Shown here one piece after another: positions 11,255-21,841 of a stretch of 64,000 nt of DNA. The DNA lies in contig CATNEN010000001.1 of the NCBI GenBank assembly GCA_950097015.1, positions 14,191,001-14,255,000 on the forward strand, in the 5' to 3' direction. Origin of the DNA: Macrostomum hystrix (Eukaryota > Platyhelminthes > Macrostomidae). The notes under the pieces are model-generated. The model had not been told where the DNA came from, ran no database searches, and saw only the letters and a program-made list of their open reading frames with translations. The translations under genes and the position numbers were made by a program. The first letter of the stretch is position 1; each line of letters opens with the position of its first letter.

Positions 11255-11455
11255 TGAGGATCTGGGATTGTCACCAAACTGAGGATCTGGGTTGTCATTA
11301 AACTGAGCTTTAAATTTTTACATGTTGTATACCGACTGAACACATGCGGGATGAAGGCTTAGTTCATTTCGTTGTTTCAAACATTTTAATTAACTAATAC
11401 AAATCTTTAAACAAATATATGTCTATAAATATATGGTCAGTTAAAGAGTGCCAAA
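11255..11455. repeat. Diverged copy of the 972-1620 repeat
   Basis: Shares GAGGATCTGGGATTGTCACC, CATTAAACTGAGCTTTAAAT and GTCAGTTAAAGAGTG with the left side of the LTR element, in the same order, but without the GC-rich block found at 1481-1552. Confidence 0.65.
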
Positions 11456-11599
11456 CTTAACTGGTGCCTACGAGAGAAATCAACTAATGCGAAACTAAAA
11501 ATTTAAACTCTTTCTGTCTCAAATCTTTTCTTTGATCTCTTTCTGACTTCTCATGCCATTAATGGCATTAATGAAATTAATCGTAATTAAAATTTAAAC

Positions 11600-11830
11600 A
11601 TTCTACTACATCTCACTACCCCACTTCCCCTCACTCTACTGCATCTCACTACCACACTTCCTCTCACTCTACTGCATCTCACTATCCCACTTCCTCTCAC
11701 TCTACTGCATATTACTACCACACTTACTCTCACCCTACTGCTCTCCCTCTCACCCTACCTGATCCCCCTTTCACCATACCTGCTCTCCATCTCACCCTAC
11801 TGATCTCCCTCTCACCCTACTAATCTAGGG
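11600..11830. repeat. Pyrimidine-rich tandem repeat
   Basis: Units like CTCACTCTACTGCATCTCAC followed by TACCCCACTTC repeat imperfectly, grading into CTCACCCTACTGATC units. Confidence 0.65.
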
Positions 11831-12315
11831 AATCTAGGGATTCTAGGGAAGGCACGGAATCGATTTTGGGACCTCCCTTAATCCAGATTGATCTCGACGA
11901 ATTTTGAGTCCCTATGCTCTATGATAAATGTAGAGGAAACAGAAATTTAGAAGCAACCATGTTAATTTATATACTAGCTAGCTATTATACTAAGTTTTCA
12001 TGCAGAGTCATATAATTTCAGTCTACATGAGCAGGTCTTTCGGAAAGAATGAGCTATAGGATATGACTGAAACAGTATCCTATCGTTTCTACTAATAGTA
12101 GCACATGGCGAATTAATCTTCCTCCAAAAATTTTCGCATACGAAAAAAAAGTTGGAAAATTTAGTAGAAAATTTCGAAAATGATGCAAACAATATTTCCA
12201 AATTTAAGAGCAACTAGACATGTTAAAGGTGAAATAATATTTTTCTGCAACCATAAGTCACGTGTACTACACGAAAAGAAAAAAAAACCGCGTAAAAAGT
12301 GATGTTTACAAAACC

Positions 12316-12445
12316 GTGCGCCCAGGCGGCGGGAGGCGTATAGCAAGGGCGTATAGGAAAATCACTATGCGCCCAGGCGGCGGGAGGCGTATAGCAATGG
12401 CGTATAGGAAAATCACCATGCGCCCCGGCGCCGGCTGGGCGTATA
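12316..12445. repeat. 53-bp tandem repeat, about 2.4 copies
   Basis: GCGCCCAGGCGGCGGGAGGC plus a GTATAGCAAGGGCGTATAGG block repeats with a period of about 53 bp, then continues as a degenerate GC-rich copy. The surrounding DNA is AT-rich. Confidence 0.7.
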
Positions 12446-12839
12446 GCGGGGCGCACGGCGCCCCACTCTGCGCCCCAAAAAGCTGTCCCACCGGGTACAT
12501 CAGAGCCAGTTTTGTCAACGTGCATACCACTGCCAATTTAAATGATTGCATCAGGGCCAGTTTTGTTAAAAGTGAGTACACTGATAAGAATTTCACTGTG
12601 TCAAATGTGCATAGCTGTGTAAACCCCACTGGCGAGACAGTCAGTGCGAATTTATAAATAGATTATATCACAGATTTTCTCACCCGTGTGTGTGTGTTTG
12701 ATTTGAATAGGCAAAATGTGCATAGCAGATTTCAATTCAACGATATATTGCTCAATACTAGCGAGACATCTACTCCTTTCTTACTACGACAATAATAAAT
12801 CATCAAACCTTGTCTCAATTTCAATCGAAAAAAGTATGC

Positions 12840-14560
12840 AACAGTTTTTTAAATGTCCAACGGTTTTCTAACTCTGTCCAACAGTTTTTTAATGTGTTTG
12901 TAGGTTTCTAAATGTCTTTACCAGTATTCTAAAATGTGTTTAACAGTTTTCAAAAAGTGTTTAACCGGTTTCTAAATGTGTTTATTAGTTTTCTAAATGT
13001 GTGCAACAGTTTTTTAAGTTTGTTTACAGGTTTCTAAATGTGTTTACCAGTTTTCTAATTGTTTTTACCAGTATTCTAAATGTGTTTATTTGTTTTCTAA
13101 ATGTGTTTACCAGTATTATAAATGTGTTTACGAGTATTCTAAATGTGTTTACCAGTATTATAAATGTGTTTACCAGCACTCTAAATGTGTTTACCAGTTT
13201 TCTAATTGTGTTTACCTGTTTTATAAATGTGTTTACCAGTACTCTAAATGTGTTTACCAGTACTCTAAATGTGTTTAACAGTTTTCTAATTGTGTATACC
13301 ACTATTCTAAATGTGTTTAATAGTTTTCTAAATAAGTTTACCAGTATTATAAATGTGTTTACCAGTAGTCTTTATGTGTTTAACATTTTTCTAAATGTGT
13401 CTACCTGTTTTCTAAATGTGTTTACCAGTACTCTAAATGTGTTTAACAGTTTTCTAAATGCGTTTACCAGTTTTATAAATGTTTTTACCAGTAGTCTAAA
13501 TGTGTTTACCAGTATTATAAATGTGTTTACCAGTTTTCTAAGTGTGTTTACCTGTTTTCAAAATGTGTTTACCAGTATTTTAAATGTGTTTAACATTTTT
13601 ATAAAAGTGTTTAACCGTTTTCTAAATGTATTTATCAGTTTTCTAAATGTGTTTATCAGTTTTCAAAATGTGTTTACCAGTATTCTAAATGTGTTTAACA
13701 TTTTTCTAAAAGTGTTTAACCGTTTTCTAAATGTATTTATCAGTTTTCTAAATGTGTTTACCAGTTTTCTAAATGTGTTTACCAATTTTATAAATGTGTT
13801 TACCAGTTTTCTAAATGTGTTTATCAGTTTTCTAAATGTGTTTACGAGTATTCTAAATGTGTTTACCAGTTTTCTAAAGTGTTTAACGGGTTTCTAAATG
13901 TGTTTAACAGTTTTCTAAATGTCTTTAACAGTTTTCTAAATGTGTCCAACAGTTTTTAATGTGTTTACAGGTTTCTAAATGTGTTTAACAGTTTTCTAAT
14001 TGTGTTTAACAGTTTTCTAAAAGCGTTTAATAGTTTTCTAAATGTGTTTACCAGTATTCTAAATGTGTTTAACAGTTTTCTAAATGTGTCCAACAGTTTT
14101 CTAAAAGTGTTTAACCGTTTTCTAAATGTGTTTAACAGCTTTCTAAATGTGTCTAAAAGTTTTTTAATGTGTTTATAGGTTTCTAAATGTGTTCAACAGT
14201 TTTCGCAATGTGTTTAACATTTTTCTAAATGTGTTTACCTGTTTTCTAAATGCGTTTACCAGTGTTCTGAATATGTTTAACAGTTTTCTAAATCCGTTTT
14301 TCAGTATTCTAAATGTTTTTTTCCAGAATTCTAAATGTGTTTAACATTCTTCTAAAAGTGTTTCACCGTTTTCTAAATGTGTTTATCAGTTTTCTAAATG
14401 TGTTAAAAAGTTTTTTAAGGTGTAAATCGTTTTTCAAATGTTTCCAGTAGTTTTTTAATGTGTTTAATAATTTTCTAAATGATTCCAAGAGTTTTCTAAA
14501 TGTGTCCAGTAATTACCGCTTTTCTAAATGCGTCTAAAAGTTTTTTTAATTCGTTTATTG
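12840..14560. repeat. 21-bp minisatellite (TTTCTAAATGTGTTTACCAGT)
   Basis: About 80 imperfect copies. The period is a multiple of three, which creates a 298-codon open frame (13,001-13,897) and others; these are side effects of the repeat. The unit varies mainly at the ACCAGT/AACAGT positions. Confidence 0.95.
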
Positions 14561-14589
14561 GTTAAAAATGGTTATTTGCTGCTGGTGGG

Positions 14590-15075
14590 ATTAGTTCTCT
14601 GCTTCAGGGGGGAAATTAGTTCTCTGCTGCAGGGGGGGGGAATTAGTTCTCTGCTGCTGGGGGGGAATTAGTTCTCTGCTGCTGTGGGGAATTAGTTCTC
14701 TACTGCTGGGGGGGAATTAGTTCTCTGCTGCTGGGGGGAATTAGGGGGAATTAGTTCTCTGCTGCAGGGGGGAATTAGTTTTCTGCTGCTGGGGGAGAAT
14801 TAGGGGGAATTAGTTCTCTGCTGCTGGGGGGAATTAGGGAGGAATTAGTTCTCTGCTGCTGGGGGGGAATTAGGGGGGAATTAGTTCTCTGCTGCTGGGG
14901 GGAATTAGTTCTCTGCTGCAGGGGGGGAATTAGTTCTCTGCTGCTGGGGGGAATTAGGGGGGAATTAGTTCTTTGCTGCAGGGGGAAATTAGTTCTCTGC
15001 TGCTGGGGGGGAATTAGGGGGGAATTAGTTCTTTGCTGCAGGGGGAAATTAGTTCTCTGCTGCTGGGGGGGGGAC
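14590..15075. repeat. G-rich minisatellite (GGGGGGAATTAGTTCTCTGC)
   Basis: About 20 copies of a unit of some 24-35 bp with GAATTAGTTCTCTGCTGCTG and runs of 5-9 G. Every unit has one G-run, so the plus strand is a candidate for G-quadruplex formation between units. Confidence 0.9.
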
Positions 15076-15801
15076 ATTCGTTTTTTATTTCTGAGGGGAT
15101 AGTATTCACATGTACCTCAGTAGCATTAAGCTGAGTTGTATCAAACGTAAGTTACTTGGGTTATTTTTGCCACAATAGGGCTCTTGGTGTACTGACCGGA
15201 TGTCTCAGAATGTATTCAAGCTCAGCCTGACTATTTTTGTATTTAGTGAGAATTCTAATTCTCGTTGACTCGCAATAACGTATATTCGCAATCAGGGAAA
15301 TTATGACTGACGAAATGAGTTTACGTTTTTGTTTGCCTTCAGGTGTTTGTCCTTCTGCATTGCACAAGATTTTTTTGTCTGACCAGTAGTGCTCCCCGAA
15401 GGGGGGCAAAACTTGCTAGTATTTGTCTATTTGTCTATTTATATATATATATATATATTTATTTATTTATTTATTTATTGTATTTATATATTACTAAATA
15501 TATTTATATATGAGCCATACGTGCAGATATGCCACAGGTGGGACCCCGCCTTCTCAAAGCTTTATTGGACACAAGCCAATGAAAACGTGCCCGCGCTGCG
15601 CGGAATCCGACAGAGCCAATCCGAGCCAAGAGCGAGCCGAGCCGAGCCAACTTGACAAAGGCAAGTAAACTAGCTATTGTAGTATATTAATTAATTGTAA
15701 TTTACTGACCTCTAGTAATTATATTTTCCCGAGTTAATTTACAGCAATTTTTTCAATATATCCCATCTATTAGCCTTTCATAACCATCACTTACTCGCAA
15801 A
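15076..15801. other. Noncoding with AT microsatellite
   Basis: Contains TA/TTTA microsatellites at about 15,435-15,510. No gene is recognised. Confidence 0.5.
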
Positions 15802-15972
15802 ATGTCTAAAAGACGGACTAAAGGCGACACGAACCCAAGACAAAAGTTTCAAAATTGGTTCACAAAGCAGCTACTTGACTTTGCCGACAGTGATGTAGAA
15901 ATGGACCAAGAAAGTGTTCAATTATTATTGAGTTTCTATTTAAGTTTCATGCAAGTTTGTGAAGAAATTTGA
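15802..15972 (+). CDS. Small ORF, possibly the first coding part of a lost gene
   Basis: A 56-codon ORF (MSKRRTKGDTNPRQKFQNWF and onward) with start context AAAATGT. It is basic at the N-terminus and then acidic (DSDVEMDQE), and differs in composition from the AT-rich flanks. No family is recognised and no splice continuation was established. It could be a chance ORF or the 5' remnant of a mobile-element protein. Confidence 0.25.
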   Translation: MSKRRTKGDTNPRQKFQNWFTKQLLDFADSDVEMDQESVQLLLSFYLSFMQVCEEI

Positions 15973-16089
15973 CGAGGGTGGGGCAGACATCAGATGCAGG
16001 ATTTACAGGGTGATAGGTTAGATTGCCTCGGATTTCATGCACAGTTTCATCGTCTTCTTTTTTTCTGTAAGCTGAAAAACCCTAAGTCA

Positions 16090-16295
16090 TGTCACGTTAA
16101 CTGACCAACAACGTTCAGGGCCAGTGCCAACAACAGCGGTCTATTTATTAGGCACAGACTTGTCTATGGAAGTACTTATGCCTCGGTGGTGAGTAAACAC
16201 TGCTAAAGAGAGAGACAGCACACGAGGGATAGGAAGAAAGATATCATAGAATGTAACGAGGTCTAAAACATAAAAGTACAACCGCAAATCCAACA
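16090..16295 (-). repeat. Candidate 3' LTR of the Gypsy element
   Basis: On the minus strand, a GGGGGGCAG tract (polypurine-like) is followed by TGTTGGATTTG, the start of a 206-bp segment that ends in GTGACA. It contains a CCTAATAAATAG polyadenylation-like signal. There is no second LTR to compare with, so the boundaries are provisional. Confidence 0.4.
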
Positions 16296-16417
16296 CTGCC
16301 CCCCTCAAACAGACAGACAAATATTGTTTGCAATAACAAGCAATTTCATTTAGCAATTACAGTACCCCAAACATGAGTCAAAGCAGCAGCAAGTCGCAAC
16401 TCTCAACATGGCAGTTA

Positions 16418-17797
16418 CTAAACTTCATGACAAACAGGTTTACGAGGGCGCAAATCATAAGAATCATTTCGGTCTTCAGTAGGAACTCTTGGACTCTGCA
16501 CTGAGCTGTTTACAGAAGCACCGGGTCCCGGCTGCTCCAGGTCAGCGCCCGCGCCGGCGCCAGTGACGGCCCGGCTGCCTTGGTCCTCAGGTCCGGCCGC
16601 CTCGGTCGGTCTCCGCTCAGCGTCGGTCTCCGGCCTGCTGCTCCACTGGTTCACGTGGGCCATCCGCAGTCCTCCGTCAGGTAGGTCGGCCGCAGCCACC
16701 AGCGCGGTGTTCTGACCATGTTGGATAACAAACTTGGCCAGAATCGGAGCGGTGCCGGGTCAATTCCGCAGCCAGATGGAGTCCCCCACCTGCTCGGTCA
16801 TGGTCAGCGGATGGCGGAGGCGGCGGCCCCACATGAGCTGGTCCAGAGAGTCCGAGCGGTTCCCGCTGGGCCTGCTGGTGCGAATAGTCAGGAGAAGCTT
16901 CTGCAGAAATTGGTCGAATGCCACCACCTTGGTCCACGTCTTCAACCCGCCTTTCAGACTTCTCACCAGCCGCTCAGCCTGTCCGTTAGACTGCGGATGA
17001 TAGGGCGGGGTGTGTACCTCCTGGCACCCGACGCTGCTCAACCACTGCGACACTCTCTCCGACTTGAACTCCGGAGCATTGTCCGACACCAACGTCCGCG
17101 GCACTCCGTTCCGGGCGAACACCGCCCTCAGCACCCGCAGCACCGAACCCGCAGACCTGTCAGGAACCTGAATCGCTTCCGGCCAGCCCGAGTACGCATC
17201 AGACATTAGCAGCAGCAGACCCACCCCGGGCACCTCGCAGTGGTCAATGTGCACTCGGGACCACGGTTCACTCTCTGGTGGCCAACAGTCAATCTTCCTC
17301 TGAACAACTGGTCGCCTCTCTGAGCACAGCTGGCACCGCTCAACAAACTGCCGCACCTCGCGGTCCAATCTAGGCCACCAGAACTCCCTTGATACATGCG
17401 CCTTGGTGTTCTCCGCACTCGGGTGAACCTCGTCGTGCGCGACCTCCAGGATGCGCCTGCGGAGGATTGTTGGCGGGACCACCCTGGTGCCATGAATGAC
17501 CAGTCCGTTCTCCACCGACAGCGCTTCTCGACAGGCTTTGTACGGCCGCTCCACCTGCGATACCTGGCCCCAGTGGCCTGTCCGGATTCTCTGCCGGAGT
17601 CTCTTCAGCAGCGAGCACTGCGCAGTCGCCTCCCTGAGCTCCTCCACCGTGACCAGTCCTCCATTGGCATCTAGCTCAACTCGGTGCACCGACTCGCCTG
17701 CACAGTCCTGCCGCTCTAAAATGAGTCTCGACAGAGCGTCAGCGTCCTGCATCCTCCTTCCCGGCACGTATTCGATGTCGTAGTAATACGCCGACAA
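16418..17797 (-). pseudogene. Gypsy integrase
   Basis: The readable frame is 17,797-16,760. In order it has an HHCC zinc-binding region (HPSAENTKAHVSREFWWPRL, then CQLC), a DDE core with VHIDHCEVPG, LVSDNAPEF and the glutamate in NGQAERLVRS, then a C-terminal region. Other frames continue toward 16,418 with Pro/Arg-rich sequence. The upstream RNase H lies in the same frame but is cut off by a TGA at 17,804-17,806 where Trp would be expected. It would join element cDNA to the host genome, if intact. Confidence 0.85.
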
Positions 17798-17806
17798 CCG
17801 AAGTGC

Positions 17807-18130
17807 TCACCGAGTCAGTCTGGCAGACACAGTCTTAGGCAGATTTTTGCTCGGGTTCAGGATGTACCTTAGGGGTTCGTGGTCGGTTTGGATAGTGAAC
17901 TTCTTCCCCAGCAACATCTTCCTGGCTCGCTCCACGGCCCACACTATCGCCAGCGCTTCCCTTTCGATGTTGGAATAATTAGTCTCCGCCGGCGTGAGCG
18001 CTCTGGACATGTACATCACCGGATGTCCCGACTGGACCAGCACCCCGCCGAGGTATCTCTCGCTGGCATCCACTCGAAGGCAGACAGGCAAGCGGATGTC
18101 AAACGGTTTGATGCACGGGTTGGAGGCCAG
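17807..18130 (-). pseudogene. Gypsy RNase H domain
   Basis: Contains VDASERYLGGVLVQ, YSNIEREALAIVWAVE and FTIQTDHEPLRYI, the ordered D-E-D motifs of Gypsy RNase H. It is open from about 18,091 to the TGA at 17,804-17,806. The frame differs from the upstream RT, placing a frameshift near 18,100-18,150. Confidence 0.85.
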
Positions 18131-19080
18131 GCTTCTCTTGACCTCAAAAACGCAGTCTCAGCCGCGGCGCTCCACTCGAAAACTCGGTCAGCACGACGAA
18201 GTTCTTGAAGGGGCCGACATTTCTCAGAAAAGTTCGGAACGAGCCGTCCATAAAACTGAGCCAGTCCCAGGAATCGCTCCAAGTCTTTCTTGCTTTTCGG
18301 TGTCTCAACATCCATCACCCGCTTCACCATGCCTGGGTCGGGCTTGATTCCCTCCGCGTCAATCATGTGGCCGAGGAACTTCAAACTACTCGCCTCCATG
18401 ACGCACTTCGCCTCGTTGATCTTCACATTCGCGGCCTTCAGCTTCGCCAGCACCTGCTCCCTGATGCTCTGCAGCTCAGCCTGAGTCACTGCACCAATCA
18501 GCACAACATCCTGATAGACAATGACACAAGGGTGATCCCCCAGGAGCTTCTCCATCTCTCGTTGAAAAGCTGACGGGGACACCTTGATACCGTACAGCAG
18601 CCTGTTGAACCGGTAGCAGCCGAACGGAGTGTTGATGGTTGTCACGGCTTTCGACTTCTCATTCAGCGGGACCTGGTAGTACGCATCCGAGAGATCCAGC
18701 TTACTGAAAAGCTTTTTGTTAGCCATCTTGCAGAAAGCTGTCTCTATGGACGGCGTGAGATAGGTCTGGTCCTGCACCCACTGATTGACTGCTGTGCAGT
18801 CTCCACAGATCTTCACGGATGCTCGGTCCGACTTGACCGTCACCACAATCGGGCTGCCCCACTCCGACGACGTCACCCTCTCCACAATGCCTGCACTCTC
18901 CATCAGGTCCAGCTCCTTCTTAACCAAGTGCTTTAGCGCTAGGGGCAGCTCCCTGGCGGGCTGGAAAATCGGCCTGGCTCCCGCGCGCAGCCGGATTTCT
19001 CCCGTGGCTCCACAGATCCCCAGCAAACTCTCATACGTGTTGCTGGCTGCGGACGCAGCTGAGCTGGCATGGTGCACTGG
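18131..19080 (-). pseudogene. Gypsy reverse transcriptase
   Basis: Classic Gypsy RT order: ARPIFQPARELP, SEWGSPIVVTVKS, KLDLSDAYYQVPL, INTPFGCYRFNRLLYGIKVS, SAFQREMEKLL, then CVIVYQDVVLIG where YxDD is expected, then KFLGHMI and FLGLAQFYGRLVP. The second catalytic aspartate is Val, so this copy could not polymerise. The frame changes near 19,060-19,080, at the junction with the protease, and near 18,130. Confidence 0.88.
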
Positions 19081-19394
19081 GTGGGTCCCAGCAGGTCCCG
19101 TCCGAGCAGGCCGAACTCCTGCAGGCAGTCGATGACGGGCAGCTCCGCCGCCTTGAACTGGCCCTTCTTGCCACTGCTCTCCACCAGGCACTCCAGCACG
19201 CCCAGCTGCCGCATCACGTGACCGTCGTAGGCCAGCATGCGCGACTTCGCCGACTTCAGCTGGGGCCGGCCGAGCTCATCCCAGATTCTTCGGGAGACCA
19301 GCGAGCAGGAGGCGCCGCTGTCCATCTGCACGTCCCGGTGGTTGATCCTCACCGTGCAGTACTCGGCTGGCCGTTCTTCTCCGCAGCAGAACAC
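18939..19394 (-). pseudogene. Gypsy aspartic protease
   Basis: MDSGASCSLVSRRIW gives the catalytic DSG, and FGLLGRDLLG marks the end of the domain. Upstream sequence has a CxxC-poor acidic linker and stops near 19,455, so Gag is lost. It runs out of frame into the RT region. Confidence 0.8.
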
Positions 19395-19455
19395 GGGCTC
19401 GTCGCTATTTTCAATCGGCGTGCTGCTCTCTGATCCACTCGGCTCCGCGAAGTGA

Positions 19456-19624
19456 GCCCTGGCTAGCCAGTTCCAGGAATCGCTCTGGGCGTGGCGGTGC
19501 TAGAAGCTAGCTAATCTAAATTAACATTATGTTAACAATAACATAAACATAAAAATAAATAAAGACTTAAGACTAGATAAGCCTAACCTATACTACTTAA
19601 AGTACTACAATAAATAACAGAGTG
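19456..19624. other. AT-rich spacer between two retroelements
   Basis: A/T-rich with AATAAATAAAG-like sequence. No feature is recognised. It may include the 3' end of the R2-clade element to its right. Confidence 0.4.
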
Positions 19625-21751
19625 TTATACCAGAAAGTTGTCATACGGTAGACACATAATATTATCACCAAGCCAAGCCAAGGCGGCATCCAAACTCGGC
19701 GGTGCGCCCCTGTTCGGACAAAGCGGACCCCCGTTCTGCGGTGAAAAAAACTCCGCAAACAAAACTGACCCTTCAAGCGCTCGAATTGCAGCCAGCTTCC
19801 GAACCCCCATCTTTTTAAGCCACCTGTCAGACTTTTTCTCACTGCATCCTCTCCAGTTCCAAACTAGCCCTATCACTCTGACCTCTTTGACTTTCAGGTC
19901 TCTCTTAACAATCTCTTTCACCTCATTCCTGCCGTAATATGCCTCCTTGCCCTCTCTCGCTCTACTCATAGGCCCTGCTCCGGTGTCCGCACAGACCGTA
20001 ACGTCGGCTATCCACGCCACCTCACCATCAACTATCACTAGATCGGGCTTCGCCCTCCCTTGCGCGTCAACAAAGACTCTCTCTTTCGCAACCTTGAACT
20101 CTCTCTTCTCAAAGTCCTCACAGATAAGGTCGACAATCCTGTCGTGCCGCTGCCCCCTCCTATCCCACGGGCGTTCACACCGTTTGACGATGTGGGCCAG
20201 CCTTTCTGGCTGCCTACAGCCTGCGTCACAAAGCGGGACTTCTCTTCTGCCCCTGGACGATCTGGCCGCAAAGGGGCAACCATTCCACCGCACCTTGAAG
20301 CATTTGATGTACATTTCTCCCGTAAGCAAGCTGGACCCATCCACTACCCAATGGTGGGAGGAGGGCACGTCAGCTGCTTCGCTGAGGCCAAAGCCGTCAA
20401 GGTTATCCAGCATCTTATTTCGCCAGAACTGACGATACTCTTTCCTGTTGTTGGTCGGGGCAACTCGCCCTTCGCACAGGAATCTCTTCCTGAAGTTGGG
20501 GAGCCTGCAGATCTCACGGATTAAAGGGTCCGGAGACTCTTGCATCCCCTCCCACTTCTTTAGCTTATACATTGGGACGGCCGATTCGAAATTGATGATG
20601 CCAAGACCGCCATCAGACACCTCACTGTGAAAGAGGGAGACAGGAGTGTCATGAGGTAGATAAAGATGTCTCGGATGAAGGCGCCATTGATCTTGTCGGC
20701 CTCACGAAGGATGTAGAGGTGAATGCAACCGTTGACAAAATAGTGCATTATCTTAGGTATTATAAAAGTACGTAGGATGAAGATCCGCTGCTGCGGTTTA
20801 AGAGGCGCGGCTTTCAAAAGATGTTTTCAACTTTTCCACTCCAGTCGGCAGTCTCCCCCTAGAATTGAATTCGAACCCCAGATACTTGTACGCCTGCTCT
20901 ACATGTAGTGCTGGAAGTTTTTGTCCCTAAGAAATCAAATATTGCGCGCTCATTCTGAAGCCATCTCTTGTTCTTTCTGTCCCATAGGATGGAAATAGTA
21001 GCACACTTAGTTGGGTTAACATCGAGACCTGTGGGCTTCACCGCCTCTGCAAGGTCGTTGAGCAGGGCTTGCAGGCCGACCTTGGAATTTGCCAATAGGG
21101 CGAGGTCATCAGCAAAGGCTGCCGGATTGACCTTCTGTCCACCAACTGAGAAGCCAAGGTTGTTGTCCAGCTTTGCCAAGAGTTCATCGATGATGTAGCA
21201 GAATAGGATTGGAGACAGCGGATCCCCCTGCCTGACCCCCCTCTGCAACCTGCTCAGTCTGTGCGCCATCGTACAGGTGCTCCAAATACTTGAGAAGGCT
21301 TTCTGGCACACCTGCACCACGTGTTGCTCTGATCAGAGTCTGATGGTTAACTGAGTCGAAGGATTTGCGCAAGTCGAGCCACGCAAGATAGAGTTCCGAT
21401 TCCCCCCTCCTCGCTGCTGCTAGAACTGCTTCTAAGATAAGATGATTCATTGAGACCCCATCCAAACCTACTTGAAATGCCCTTTGCCTATTGCTAGGTG
21501 GTGCCCACCTAGAAAGTCTGCCCGCAATAATCCTATGGAGGACCCGACCAAGAACGCTGGCGATGGCGAGAGGTCTAAAGTCTCCTGGACCAGACGGCTT
21601 CTCAACCTTTGGAATCAGAACTGTGCGAGAGTTTTTAGTAGATTTTGTAGGAATTCCGCACGCCAAGATCGAGTTAAAGAGACACTGCATCCAGGCCGCG
21701 TCCATGACCTTAACTTTATCCCATCTGACACCATCTGGACCTGGAGATGCT
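19625..21751 (-). pseudogene. R2-clade LINE: RT and restriction-like endonuclease
   Basis: Read on the minus strand. The 5' end is truncated inside the RT at KASPGPDGVRWDKVK. RT motifs follow: TVLIPKVEKPSGPGDFRPLA, AWLDLRKSFDSVNH, then RLQRGVRQGDPLSPILF and AFADDLALLANS (intact FADD). The C-terminal part (about 20,620-19,700) holds a C-x3-C-x7-H-x4-C zinc motif (CDAGCRQPERLAHIVKRC) and a restriction-like nuclease core with KPDLVIVDGEVAWIADVTV. That combination defines the R2/NeSL/Hero group. The reading frame changes at least three times, so the copy is dead. It is not embedded in 28S sequence here. Confidence 0.85.
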
Positions 21752-21840
21752 TTTGACTTACTTGACTTATCTGCGCCGTACCGCACCGTACGGTGCTCCG
21801 TACCGACGGACGCAGCGAGGAGGCGGAGGGGACCGCCCAT
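21752..21840. repeat. Short GC-rich dispersed repeat, copy 2
   Basis: Shares CTTACTTGACTTA, GACGGACGCAGCGAGGAGG and CCGCCCAT with 1481-1552. It lies exactly between the truncated 5' end of the R2-clade element and the 3' end of the next LINE. The middle has self-complementary GTACGG/CCGTAC blocks (CCGTACCGCACCGTACGGTG). Confidence 0.6.
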
Positions 21841-21841
21841 T

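Larger units (their letters stand above)
16090..19455 (-). mobile_element. Truncated Gypsy-type LTR retrotransposon
   Basis: A minus-strand pol in the order protease, RT, RNase H, integrase, which is the Ty3/Gypsy order. Gag and the 5' LTR are missing beyond about 19,455. The right end has a candidate polypurine tract and 3' LTR. Two frameshifts, one nonsense codon and a changed RT catalytic motif show it is dead. Confidence 0.85.

Noticed and set aside
13001-13897. 298-codon open frame
   Set aside because: It is the translation of a 21-bp repeat (period divisible by three); neighbouring frames are also open.
19625-21751. Insertion of the R2-clade element in 28S
   Set aside because: No 28S sequence adjoins either end of this copy.
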